DNA from: Nocardioides sp. TRM66260-LWL
GTDB lineage: Bacteria; Actinomycetota; Actinomycetes; Propionibacteriales; Nocardioidaceae
Length of the DNA: 64,000 bases
NCBI RefSeq assembly: GCF_020075545.1
Contig: NZ_JAIQZK010000009.1
Coordinates: 1 to 64,000, forward strand
Direction of reading: 5' to 3'
Part shown: positions 14,140 to 21,385 of the stretch, in pieces
How the letters are laid out: the number at the start of each line of letters is the position of its first letter
Position numbering within the stretch: position 1 is the stretch's first letter
The notes under the pieces: model-generated
Databases searched by the model: none
What the model was told of the DNA's origin: nothing
Seen by the model: the letters and a program-made list of their open reading frames with translations, nothing else
Position numbers and translations under genes: made by a program

Positions 14140-14811
14140 GTGAGCCCCGATCCCCGACGCACCGCGCCCCGGGGGTCGGGCCCCCGTGCCCGCACCGGCC
14201 CCGGCCGTCCCGAGGCCGGACGGGTCTCGACGGGCTCGACCACCATGCGGGGCGGCTCGACCACCGCGCGGGGCGGCTCGACCACCGCGGCGGGCTCCGG
14301 CGCAGTCGGCCGGGGTTCGCTCGGCGGCGGTGCCGGCCGGGGCGAGACGGGCGGACGTCGTCGGCCCCGGCTCACCGGCCGGGCGGCGATCCTCGTCCTC
14401 GTCCTCGCGGTGCTGACCGTGTCCTACGCCTCGTCCGCCCGGGCCTACCTGCGGCAGCGGGCCGATCTCGAGCAGGTGCAGGGCGACATCGCCCGCAAGC
14501 AGCAGGAGATCAAGCGGCTGCAGGCCGAGAAGGACCGCTACCAGGACCCCGCGTTCCTCGCCCAGACCGCGCGCGAGCGGTTCGGCTACTGCGCCGCCGG
14601 CGACACCTGCTACGTCGTCCTCGACCGCGACGGCACCCCGCTGCGGGCCGAGTCGCGGCTCGGCGACCCGACCGACGTGGGCGGTCCGACCACCCCGCGC
14701 GCCTGGTGGGACGACGCGTGGCGCTCCGCCCAGGTCGCCGGCGACCCGCCGCAGGACTCCCAGGCGCCTCCGGCCACCCTGATCGACGGCTCGAAGGAGC
14801 CCCGGGGCTGA
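14140..14811 (+). CDS. FtsB/DivIC-like septum formation initiator with repeat-bearing N-terminal extension
   Basis: A 223-residue bitopic membrane protein of the DivIC/FtsB type that acts in the division complex. One transmembrane helix at about 82-100 (AAILVLVLAVLTVSYASSA) is followed by a periplasmic coiled coil (about 101-135) and the family motif DPAFLAQTARERFGY, then CAAGDTCYVVLD. Family members are often 100-150 residues; here about 80 cytoplasmic Gly/Ser/Thr/Arg-rich residues precede the helix. Residues 28-52 are encoded by a REP-like sequence and a 21-base tandem repeat (see 14223-14295). It starts 14 bases after eno and precedes DUF501 and ppx, the usual order. Confidence 0.9.
   Translation: MSPDPRRTAPRGSGPRARTGPGRPEAGRVSTGSTTMRGGSTTARGGSTTAAGSGAVGRGSLGGGAGRGETGGRRRPRLTGRAAILVLVLAVLTVSYASSARAYLRQRADLEQVQGDIARKQQEIKRLQAEKDRYQDPAFLAQTARERFGYCAAGDTCYVVLDRDGTPLRAESRLGDPTDVGGPTTPRAWWDDAWRSAQVAGDPPQDSQAPPATLIDGSKEPRG
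14223..14295 (+). repeat. REP-like palindrome plus three 21-bp tandem repeats inside the divIC-like gene
   Basis: 14223-14244 has the form GGTCTCGACGGGCTCGACC followed by ACC, whose reverse complement reads VVEPVETR in one frame, the typical trace of a REP-type repeat in Nocardioidaceae-like genomes. It runs into three 21-base units at 14233-14253, 14254-14274 and 14275-14295 (GGCTCGACCACC core), which encode GSTTMRG, GSTTARG and GSTTAAG. All units keep the reading frame. Confidence 0.75.
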
Positions 14812-14888
14812 GCCCGGGCGAGCCCGACCCGCCCCCACCGCGTCCCGCCCCCACGCCCACCCAGACCCCCGCCCATCGAAGGACCACC

Positions 14889-15374
14889 GTGATCGATCCC
14901 GCCGACGAGGCGGCCGTCGAGGCCCAGCTCGGTCGCGCTCCGCGCGGCATCCACGCCGTCGGCCATCGCTGCCCCTGCGGCAGCCCCGACGTCGTCACCA
15001 CCGAGCCGCGCCTGCCCGACGGCACGCCGTTCCCCACCACCTACTACCTGACTTGCCCGCGGGCGGCCTCGCGCATCGGCTCGCTCGAGGGCGGGGGGCT
15101 GATGAAGGAGATGGAGGCCCGGCTGGCCGAGGACCCCGAGCTCGCCGCGGCCTACGCGGCGGCGCACGAGCGCTACCTCGCGGCCCGCGCCGAGCTCGGC
15201 GAGGTCGAGGAGATCGCCGGCATCTCGGCGGGCGGCATGCCCACCCGCGTCAAGTGCCTGCACGTGCTGGCCGGGCAGTCGCTGGCCCAGGGTCCGGGCG
15301 TCAACCCGCTGGGCGACGAGGTGCTCGAGCGGCTCGGCGCCTGGTGGGAGGAGGGGCCGTGCGTGCCCCGGTAG
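14889..15374 (+). CDS. DUF501 domain-containing protein
   Basis: A 161-residue cytosolic protein of the DUF501 family, which in actinobacteria sits between divIC and ppx. Characteristic parts: LGRAPRGIHAVGHRCPCGSPDVVTT, FPTTYYLTCPRAASRIGSLEGGG and ISAGGMPTRVKCLHVLAGQSLAQGPGVNPLGDE. The CPCG and later Cys and His residues could bind a metal. No biochemical role is known to me. The GTG start at 14889 is supported by similarity starting within ten residues. It overlaps ppx by 16 bases. Confidence 0.92.
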   Translation: MIDPADEAAVEAQLGRAPRGIHAVGHRCPCGSPDVVTTEPRLPDGTPFPTTYYLTCPRAASRIGSLEGGGLMKEMEARLAEDPELAAAYAAAHERYLAARAELGEVEEIAGISAGGMPTRVKCLHVLAGQSLAQGPGVNPLGDEVLERLGAWWEEGPCVPR

Positions 15375-16264
15375 CCGCCATCGACTGCGGCACCAACACG
15401 ATCAAGCTGCTCATCGGCGCGCTGCCGGACGTCGCGGTGCGCACCTCGCGGATGGTGCGGCTCGGCCAGGGCGTCGACGCCACGGGGCGGCTCGCCCCGG
15501 AGGCGCTGGACCGGGCGTTCGCGGCGATCGAGGAGTACGCCGACCTGATCGCCGCTCACGACGTCGCGCCCGAGCACGTCCGCTTCTGCGCCACCTCCGC
15601 GACCCGCGACGCCGAGAACGCCGCCGAGTTCGCGGCCGGGGTCGAGGCCCGGCTCGGCGTGCGGCCCGAGGTGCTCAGCGGCACCGAGGAGGCCGCGCTG
15701 GCCTACGCGGGCGCCGTCCGCGGGCTCGCCGACGCCGCGCGTCCGGTGCTCGTGATCGACGTCGGCGGCGGCTCCACCGAGCTGATCCTCGGCGACGCCG
15801 AGCCCACCGCGGCGCACTCGATGGACATCGGCTCGGTGCGGCTGACCGAGCGGTTCCTGCGCTCCGACCCGCCGACGGCCGACGAGGTCGCCGCCTGCGT
15901 CGCGCACGTCGACGCCCAGCTCGACGCCTGCCCGGTCGACCCGGCCGCGGGCGCGACCGTCGTCGGCGTGGCCGGCACCTTCACCTCCGTCGCCGCCGGC
16001 GTGCTGCGGCTCGCCGCCTTCGACCCCGACGCGATCGACCACGCCCGGCTGCCGCTGGCCGACGTCCACCGGCTGTGCGACGCGCTGGTGGCGATGACCA
16101 CCGCCCAGCGCCTCGAGCTCGGCTGGATGCACCCGGGGCGGGCCGACGTCATCCCCGCCGGGGCGATCATCGTCAGCCGGGTGCTGGCCCGGGCGAGCGT
16201 CGGGCACCTGGTCGTCGCCGAGGCCGACATCCTCGACGGCATCGCCTGGTCGATCCCGACCTGA
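15359..16264 (+). CDS. ppx: Ppx/GppA-family exopolyphosphatase
   Basis: Hydrolyses terminal phosphates from polyphosphate, or pppGpp to ppGpp. The protein has 301 residues, the short actinobacterial form without the C-terminal HD-like extension of E. coli Ppx. ASKHA-fold motifs: AAIDCGTNTIKLLI (phosphate 1), FCATSATRDAEN, and VIDVGGGSTELIL (phosphate 2). GTG 15359 has GGGAGGAGGGG directly upstream inside DUF501. Short actinobacterial homologues studied elsewhere act on short-chain polyphosphate; which substrate applies here is unknown. Confidence 0.93.
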   Translation: MRAPVAAIDCGTNTIKLLIGALPDVAVRTSRMVRLGQGVDATGRLAPEALDRAFAAIEEYADLIAAHDVAPEHVRFCATSATRDAENAAEFAAGVEARLGVRPEVLSGTEEAALAYAGAVRGLADAARPVLVIDVGGGSTELILGDAEPTAAHSMDIGSVRLTERFLRSDPPTADEVAACVAHVDAQLDACPVDPAAGATVVGVAGTFTSVAAGVLRLAAFDPDAIDHARLPLADVHRLCDALVAMTTAQRLELGWMHPGRADVIPAGAIIVSRVLARASVGHLVVAEADILDGIAWSIPT

Positions 16265-16290
16265 CCCCGGTGCCCGGCTCCGGCGCCGCT

Positions 16291-16376
16291 CACGGTGATC
16301 GAGCCGCGGTCACGGTGATCGAGCCGCGGTCACGGTGATCGGGCCGCGGTCACGGGGATCGAGCCTGTCGAGATCC
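16291..16376. repeat. Four 20-bp tandem repeats ending in a REP-like palindrome
   Basis: Units start at 16291, 16311, 16331 and 16351: CACGGTGATCGAGCCGCGGT, identical, one-base variant, then degenerate. The last unit merges into GGATCGAGCCTGTCGAGATCC-type sequence at 16356-16376, an imperfect palindrome related to the REP-like element in the divIC-like gene. It fills the ppx 3' intergenic region; it may act as a terminator or be only a repeat relic. Confidence 0.75.
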
Positions 16377-16457
16377 GCACGCAGCAGGGCCCGTCCGGGC
16401 CATGGCGGGGCGTCGCGGGCCGTCCCTAGCGTGGGCAGCCCGTCGTCAGGAGTCCCC

Positions 16458-17030
16458 ATGCCGTCCGAGCCCGTCCGCACCGCCGTCGTCGCGACCCTCG
16501 CCGCCCTCGGCGGCGCGCTGCTCGCCGTCCCGATCGCCGCGACCGCCCGCGGCGCCGATCCGGCTCCCGCGCCCGCCGCCACGAGCCCCGAGCGGGCGAC
16601 CGCCCCGGTGGTGCTCTGCGTCGCCCGACGCGGGGGAGCGGTGCGGGTCGTCTCGAGCACCGCGCGCTGCCGCGACGCCGAGCGGGCGGTTGTCGTCCCG
16701 ACCGTACGACGCGGGCCCGCCGGACCGGCGGGACCCGCCGGTCCGGGCGCTACCGTGCTCGGCACCGACACCTCGGACGCGGCCGAGGGACGTCAGGCCG
16801 ACTGCACCGTCGGCGAGGTGCGCCTGTTCGCGGGGGCGGTCGGCGACGCCGTGCCCGCCGACGGCCGCGAGCTGTCGATCAATCAGAACAACGCCCTGTT
16901 CGCCCTGATCGGCAACCGGTTCGGCGGCGACGGCCGGACCACGTTCGCGCTCCCCGATCTGCGGGCGGCGGCGCCGAACGGCCTCACCTACCAGATCTGC
17001 ACGACCGGCACGTTCCCGACCGCGCCCTGA
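16458..17030 (+). CDS. Secreted tail-collar-like domain protein with short collagen hinge
   Basis: A 190-residue exported protein. Hydrophobic signal at about 8-30 (VVATLAALGGALLAVPIAATARG), then the Cys-bearing module VVLCVARRGGAVRVVSSTARCRDAE, a short GPAGPAGPAGP hinge, and a C-terminal domain like phage tail collar/microcystin-dependent proteins: GEVRLFAGAV, LSINQNNALFALIGNRFGGDGRTTFALPDLR and NGLTYQIC. Tail collar domains occur in fibre-like adhesins and in free-standing bacterial proteins. There are no phage genes nearby. ATG 16458 has CAGGAG upstream, and TAGCGT at 16427-16432 may be its -10 box. The Cys module resembles that of the 10023-10937 protein. Confidence 0.82.
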   Translation: MPSEPVRTAVVATLAALGGALLAVPIAATARGADPAPAPAATSPERATAPVVLCVARRGGAVRVVSSTARCRDAERAVVVPTVRRGPAGPAGPAGPGATVLGTDTSDAAEGRQADCTVGEVRLFAGAVGDAVPADGRELSINQNNALFALIGNRFGGDGRTTFALPDLRAAAPNGLTYQICTTGTFPTAP

Positions 17031-17072
17031 GGTCGGGCCGGGCTCGGGTCCGCGGGCTGCCAGAATGCGCCC

Positions 17073-17591
17073 GTGACCTCGCTCGCCATCACCGTCCTCG
17101 GGCACGACCGGCCCGGCATCATCGCCGAGACCACCGGACGCCTCGCCGACCTCGGGCTCAACCTCGAGGACTCCACCATGACGCTCCTGCGCGGCCAGTT
17201 CGCGATGATGCTCGTGTGCGCCGGCGACGTCGCGCCCGCCGCGATCGAGGACGCGCTGGCCCCGCTCACCGCCGACGGCACGCTGGACGTCAGCGTGCGC
17301 GAGGTCGTCCCGGGGGCCGCCGGCGCGGCGGTCGGCAGCAGCTGGGTGCTCACCGTGCACGGCGGCGACCGTCCCGGCATCGTCTCCTCCGTCGTCGGCC
17401 GGGTGGCCGCCGTCGGCGGCAACATCACCGATCTGACGACGCGCCTGGCCGGCGACCTCTACCTGCTGGTCGCCGAGATCGACCTCCCGGCCGGCACCGA
17501 CGTCGACGCCGTCCGCGCCGCGATCGCCGAGGCCGCCGAGGCCCTCGGCGTGGGCGCGTCGCTGCGCGCGGCGGAGGCCGACGACCTGTGA
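17073..17591 (+). CDS. GcvR-like protein with two ACT domains
   Basis: A 172-residue protein made of two ACT domains: SLAITVLGHDRPGIIAETTGRLADLGLNLED at the start and WVLTVHGGDRPGIVSSVVGRVAAVGGNITD from about 92. ACT pairs bind amino acids and act as allosteric regulators; GcvR in E. coli controls glycine cleavage through GcvA. No GcvA is visible here, so the target is unknown. It overlaps the deformylase start by GTGA, so the two are co-translated, which is a conserved pairing in related actinobacteria. Confidence 0.9.
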   Translation: MTSLAITVLGHDRPGIIAETTGRLADLGLNLEDSTMTLLRGQFAMMLVCAGDVAPAAIEDALAPLTADGTLDVSVREVVPGAAGAAVGSSWVLTVHGGDRPGIVSSVVGRVAAVGGNITDLTTRLAGDLYLLVAEIDLPAGTDVDAVRAAIAEAAEALGVGASLRAAEADDL

Positions 17592-18160
17592 GCACCGCAC
17601 CGGCCGGCGTCAACGAGCGGGTCGCGACCTGGACCGAGGCCGAGCTCGGCCTTGAGGGACGCGTGCTCGACGTCGTCCGCGCGCCCGCGTCCGTCCTCTC
17701 GACCGTCGGCGCGCCGGTCGACCCGACGTCCGAGGAGTCCGTCCGGCTGGCCGCCGACCTGGTCGCCACCATGCGCGTCAGCCCCGGCTGCGTCGGCCTG
17801 GCCGCCCCGCAGGTGGGCGTGAGCGCGCAGATGTTCTGCGTCGACGTCTCCGAGCACCCCAAGACCCGCGAGCACCACGGCACGTTCGTGCTCTGCAACG
17901 CCGAGGTGGTGGAGTCCAGCCGCAACGAGAAGGCGCGGGAGGGGTGCATGAGCGTCCCGGACCTCACCGGCGACGTGAAGCGCGCGTCCCGCGTCACCGT
18001 GCGCGGGCAGCTGCCCGGCACCGGGGAGGAGGTCGTCCTGGCTGCCGTGGCGTTCGAGGCGCGGGCGCTGCAGCACGAGATCGACCACTGCCAGGGGCTG
18101 CTCTTCCTCGACCGGGTGGCCGGGGCGCACGCGATCTACCAGCGCAAGACCTACCTGTAG
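17588..18160 (+). CDS. def: Peptide deformylase
   Basis: Removes the N-formyl group from new proteins; metal-dependent. The protein has 190 residues. The three conserved motifs are present: motif 1 GLAAPQVG, motif 2 EGCMSVP with the metal-binding Cys, and motif 3 QHEIDH with the two His ligands and catalytic Glu. About 35 residues precede the usual N-terminus (VLDVVRAPASVLST). GTG 17588 overlaps the ACT gene stop. A tRNA gene follows 42 bases downstream. Confidence 0.95.
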   Translation: MSTAPAGVNERVATWTEAELGLEGRVLDVVRAPASVLSTVGAPVDPTSEESVRLAADLVATMRVSPGCVGLAAPQVGVSAQMFCVDVSEHPKTREHHGTFVLCNAEVVESSRNEKAREGCMSVPDLTGDVKRASRVTVRGQLPGTGEEVVLAAVAFEARALQHEIDHCQGLLFLDRVAGAHAIYQRKTYL

Positions 18161-18202
18161 CGCCTGCGTGCCGCGACGTCCCGTGCTTCGCTGACGGGCG
18201 AG

Positions 18203-18276
18203 GCCCCCGTATCCCAATCGGCAGAGGAAGCCGTCTTAAACACGGCGTGGTGTGGGTTCGAGTCCCACCGGGGGCA
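18203..18276 (+). tRNA. tRNA with UAA (Leu) anticodon but short variable loop
   Basis: A cloverleaf can be drawn by hand: acceptor 18203-18209 with 18269-18275 (7 bp, GCCCCCG/CGGGGGC), D arm starting at 18212 with GG at 18220-18221, anticodon stem 18230-18234 with 18242-18246 (GCCGT/ACGGC), loop 18235-18241 with anticodon TAA at 18237-18239, variable loop of only five bases (18247-18251), T arm 18252-18256 with 18264-18268 around TTCGAGT, discriminator A18276. CCA is not encoded. The anticodon reads UUA (Leu), but normal bacterial tRNA-Leu is class II with a long variable arm; this one is class I. Identity is therefore uncertain. Confidence 0.85.
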
Positions 18277-18338
18277 CCGAGCCGACGTCCGCGCGACGGC
18301 CGGCGGGCGACACGCTCCGGATCTGGGAGGATCGGCCG

Positions 18339-18995
18339 GTGACCCACCACCACCATGACCCCGCCGCGCACGACGCCGACCCGACCTGGGTCTACAGCGC
18401 CGGCTACTGGGACGAGCGGTACGCAGGCGACCGCGTGTGGAGCGGGCGGGTCAACAGCCGGCTCGTCGAGCAGACCGCCGACCTGACGCCCGGCCGGGCG
18501 CTCGACGTCGCCTGCGGGGAGGGCGGGGACGCCGTCTGGCTCGCCGCGCAGGGCTGGGAGACCTGGGCGGTCGACGTCTCGCCGGTGGCCGTCGCGCGCA
18601 CCGGGGCCCATGCCGCCGAGCGCGGCGTCGCCGTCACGGCGCGGGTGTGGGACGGCCTGTCCGGCGACCCGCTGCCCGGGGCACCGTTCGACCTCGTCAC
18701 CGCGCACTTCCTCCACCTCCCGCCGCAGCTGCGCGCGGTCGTGTACCCCCGGCTGGCCGACGCCGTCGGCACCGGCGGACGGCTGCTGGTGGTCGGGCAC
18801 CACCCGTCCGACGTCGAGACCGGAGTCCGGCGTCCGCACGGCGACGGCCTGCTGCTCACGGCCGCCGACGTCGTCGGCCTGCTGGACGCCGCCGCCTGGG
18901 AGGTCGAGGTCGCCGACGAGCCGACCCGCGAGCAGCTCGTCGACGGCGCTGCGGTCGTCGTCCGCGACACCGTGGTGCGGGCGCGACGGCGCTGA
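18339..18995 (+). CDS. SAM-dependent methyltransferase (class I)
   Basis: A 218-residue cytosolic methyltransferase. Motif I LDVACGEGGDAVWLAAQGWETWAVDVS binds SAM; FDLVTAHFLHLPP is motif IV, and GGRLLVVGHHP follows. The WDERYAGDRVWSG start resembles TehB/thiopurine-type small-molecule methyltransferases. The N-terminus carries four His in a row (HHHHD), which may bind metal. The GTG start at 18339 has GGGAGGAT at good spacing. It stands alone between the tRNA and the Bax-inhibitor gene. Substrate unknown. Confidence 0.9.
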   Translation: MTHHHHDPAAHDADPTWVYSAGYWDERYAGDRVWSGRVNSRLVEQTADLTPGRALDVACGEGGDAVWLAAQGWETWAVDVSPVAVARTGAHAAERGVAVTARVWDGLSGDPLPGAPFDLVTAHFLHLPPQLRAVVYPRLADAVGTGGRLLVVGHHPSDVETGVRRPHGDGLLLTAADVVGLLDAAAWEVEVADEPTREQLVDGAAVVVRDTVVRARRR

Positions 18996-19161
18996 GCTGC
19001 CCGGGCCGATCACGGCCGGCCAGGGCCGATCCGGGCCCACCCCGCCAGGTGCTGTGGATCTCCTGAGATCGGGAACCATCCCAGCGTGACCGGCGTTGAC
19101 CCGGTACACGGCGAGTCGTCACGGAGGCGACCGCCAGGCCTCCAGGGAGGAGACCGAGACC

Positions 19162-20043
19162 ATGCAGAGCAACAACCCGGTGTTCCGCCGGTCCGAGGAG
19201 TTCAACCGCTCCGGCGCGAACGCGTACGGCACACAGACCTACCCCGGCTACGGCAGCGACCCCTCCACGTGGGGCGTCGGCTCGCCGGGAGACCCCCAGG
19301 GCTACGGCCTCGCCCCCACTCCCACCGCCTCCGGCGGTCGGATGACGATCGACTCGGTCGTCCAGAAGACGGGGGTGAGCATCGGCCTGGTCGTCCTGGC
19401 CGCCATGGCGACCTGGATCCTGACGCCGAGCATCGAGACCCTGCCCGACGGCACCGTCGACACCAGCGGCCTCGGCACGCTGTTCGCCGCCGCCACGCTC
19501 GGCAGCCTCGTCGCCTTCGGCCTCTCGATGGTCAACTCCTTCAAGCGGGTCGTGAGCCCCGGCCTCGTGATGGCGTTCGCCGTCGCCGAGGGCGTCGCGC
19601 TCGGCGGCCTCAGCAAGGTGTTCAACATCGTCTACCCCGGCGGCAACGTCGTGCAGGGCGCCGTGATCGGCACCTTCGCCGCGTTCGGCGGCACGCTCGC
19701 GGCCTACAAGTTCCTGAACATCCAGGTCGGCGACAAGTTCCGTCGCTTCGTGTTCGCCGCCGTGCTGGGCATGGTCGGCCTCTCGCTCATGGAGCTCGTG
19801 CTCAGCCTGTTCGGCGCCCAGATCGGCCTGTTCGGCGTCAGCGGCCTCGGCATGCTGACCGCCGTCGCCGGCCTCGTGCTCGGCGTGTTCATGCTGATCC
19901 TCGACTTCGACTTCGTCGAGCAGGGCATCCGCAACGGGCTGCCCGAGCGCGAGTCGTGGACCGCCGCGTTCGCGATGACCGTCAGCCTGGTCTGGATCTA
20001 CACCAACCTGCTGCGCATCCTCGCCTACTTCCAGCAGGACTGA
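19162..20043 (+). CDS. Bax inhibitor-1/YccA family membrane protein
   Basis: A 293-residue integral membrane protein. About 60 hydrophilic residues with Tyr/Gly (NAYGTQTYPGYGSD...) precede seven predicted transmembrane helices. The BI-1 family traits, including acidic residues near the C-terminal helices (ILDFDFVEQGI), are visible. Members are implicated in calcium leak and stress response; the actinobacterial form with a long cytosolic N-terminus is widespread but not well studied. The ATG start has GGGAGGAGA upstream. A strong intrinsic terminator follows at 20079-20117. Confidence 0.93.
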   Translation: MQSNNPVFRRSEEFNRSGANAYGTQTYPGYGSDPSTWGVGSPGDPQGYGLAPTPTASGGRMTIDSVVQKTGVSIGLVVLAAMATWILTPSIETLPDGTVDTSGLGTLFAAATLGSLVAFGLSMVNSFKRVVSPGLVMAFAVAEGVALGGLSKVFNIVYPGGNVVQGAVIGTFAAFGGTLAAYKFLNIQVGDKFRRFVFAAVLGMVGLSLMELVLSLFGAQIGLFGVSGLGMLTAVAGLVLGVFMLILDFDFVEQGIRNGLPERESWTAAFAMTVSLVWIYTNLLRILAYFQQD

Positions 20044-20078
20044 TCGCGACGCGGGTCCGTCCCGTGGCCTGATCGGAG

Positions 20079-20117
20079 GGCCCGTCCGAGCTCCGGCTCG
20101 GGCGGGCCTTCGTCGTT
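20079..20117 (+). terminator. Intrinsic terminator after the Bax-inhibitor gene
   Basis: A 13-bp GC-rich stem (20079-20091 with 20096-20108, one G-T pair, loop TCCG) followed by TTCGTCGTT. It lies 35 bases after the stop codon. Confidence 0.75.
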
Positions 20118-20147
20118 CCCGGGGCTCGGTTCGCCGACGTCCGGGCC

Positions 20148-20227
20148 GACATGTCAGGGGAAGCTGGACGTTGTCAGGGGAAGTTTCACCTGACAACGTC
20201 CGGTTTCCCCGGATATCCGGGGAAACC
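20148..20227. repeat. Composite palindromic element A
   Basis: Three palindromes lie in tandem: GACATGTC (20148-20155); a perfect 13-bp inverted repeat GGACGTTGTCAGG (20166-20178) with CCTGACAACGTCC (20189-20201) around a 10-base loop; and a perfect 26-bp palindrome at 20202-20227 centred on GATATC. TGTCAGGGGAAG occurs twice (20152, 20172). It sits between the convergent ends of the Bax-inhibitor and SGNH genes, after the terminator. No coding role. Confidence 0.8.
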
Positions 20228-20242
20228 TGCGCGCGCGCCGGA

Positions 20243-21298
20243 TCAGCCGACCGGCACCGGCGCACCGGCGTCGGCGGCGCCGTCGCCCGAGTCGGTCTCG
20301 ACGTCGTCGGGGGCCTCGCTGGCGGTGTCGTCGCGGCGTCGGCGATGCCGCAGCTCGACCCAGCGGCCCCGGACGCCGAGGCGGGCGCCGCCGATCTCGG
20401 TGCCGCCGAGCTCGGTGCCGGGGTGGTTGACGGCGCGGATCGCGGCGTCGGTGATCGGCAGGACGCCCTCGCCGCGGACGGTCTCGAGGGACAGCTCGCG
20501 CTCGTCGACGACGCCGAGCGCGGCGAGCGTGCTGGGCAGCAGCACCGAGGCGAGGCGTCGGTAGCCCTCGGCGGAGGGGTGGAACTGGTCGGGGCCGAAC
20601 AGCAGGGCGGGGGTGGCGGCGAACTCCGGGCCGAGGATCGAGCCGAGCGAGACCGTGCGTCCGCCCTCCTCGAGCACCGCGATCGTCTGGCCCGCGGCGA
20701 GCCGACGCGACCAGGCGCGCGCCACCTGCTTGAGCGGCGGGGCGATCGGCTTGATCGTGCCGAGGTCGGGGCAGGTGCCGACGACCACCTCGACGCCGGA
20801 CTCGCGCAGCCGACGCACCGCCTCGGCGAGGTGGCGCACCGAGACGGCCGGCGGCGTCACGTGCGTGACGTCGTTGGCGCCGATCAGCAGCACGGCGACG
20901 TCGGGCTGCGAGGGCAGGATGCGGTCGATCTGCTCGTCGAGGTCGCCGGTGCGCGCGCCGACCACGGCCACGTCGCGCAGGTGGACGCGGCGGTCGGCGT
21001 GGGCCGCGACCCCGCTGGCCAGGAGCGCGCCGGGCGTCTCCTCGACCCGCTCGACCCCGTAGCCGGCGGCGCTGGAGTCGCCGAGCACCGCGATCTTGAT
21101 CGCCGGGCCGGGACGTCCGCGGCCGTACCAGCCGGTGGGGTCGGGGGGCGGGGTGGTGAGGATCGGGCCGATCGCCTTGCGGGCCCACTTGGCCTCCAGG
21201 GTGAGGACGCCGTAGAGGCCGGCGCCCAGCACCGAGACCCCGCCGCCGCCGAGGGCGGCCGCGGATGCCAGACGTCGCGCCGCGCTCGCTCTGCTCAC
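20243..21298 (-). CDS. SGNH/GDSL hydrolase
   Basis: A 351-residue esterase-type protein. A hydrophobic N-terminus (AAALGGGGVSVLGAGLYGV) suggests a membrane anchor or signal peptide. SGNH blocks are clear: block I AVLGDSSAAGYGV with the nucleophile Ser, block III LLIGANDVTHVTPP, and block V DQFHPSAEGY with Asp and His. The C-terminal ~60 residues are polar and acidic and probably disordered. GTG 21298 has TAGACT six bases upstream on the minus strand, divergent from cystathionine beta-synthase. The substrate is unknown; an acyl ester is likely. Confidence 0.9.
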   Translation of the reverse strand: MSRASAARRLASAAALGGGGVSVLGAGLYGVLTLEAKWARKAIGPILTTPPPDPTGWYGRGRPGPAIKIAVLGDSSAAGYGVERVEETPGALLASGVAAHADRRVHLRDVAVVGARTGDLDEQIDRILPSQPDVAVLLIGANDVTHVTPPAVSVRHLAEAVRRLRESGVEVVVGTCPDLGTIKPIAPPLKQVARAWSRRLAAGQTIAVLEEGGRTVSLGSILGPEFAATPALLFGPDQFHPSAEGYRRLASVLLPSTLAALGVVDERELSLETVRGEGVLPITDAAIRAVNHPGTELGGTEIGGARLGVRGRWVELRHRRRRDDTASEAPDDVETDSGDGAADAGAPVPVG

Positions 21299-21304
21299 GC
21301 TCGC

Positions 21305-21379
21305 AGTCTAGGGATCCGCAGCACCGCCCGTCGGGGGCTGCTCCTCGGGGTGAGGGCGGCGCCCCGGCGGGCCTAGGGT
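21305..21379. promoter_or_regulatory. Divergent leaderless promoters between SGNH and cystathionine beta-synthase genes
   Basis: Minus strand: TAGACT at 21305-21310, six bases before GTG 21298. Plus strand: TAGGGT at 21374-21379, six bases before GTG 21386. Neither gene has a clear Shine-Dalgarno sequence, so both fit leaderless transcription. Confidence 0.5.
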
Positions 21380-21385
21380 GACGAC

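Noticed and set aside
14127..14375. Minus-strand frame containing repeated VVEP-type peptides opposite the divIC-like gene
   Set aside because: It is the antisense reading of the REP-like and 21-bp repeats, not a gene; the divIC-like gene covers the region.
16458..17030. Tail-collar protein as part of a prophage
   Set aside because: No capsid, integrase, lysis or other tail genes are near, and the protein has a signal peptide.
20079..20227. Element A as part of the Bax-inhibitor gene terminator
   Set aside because: A complete stem with a T-rich tail exists at 20079-20117, separate from the palindromes that begin at 20148.
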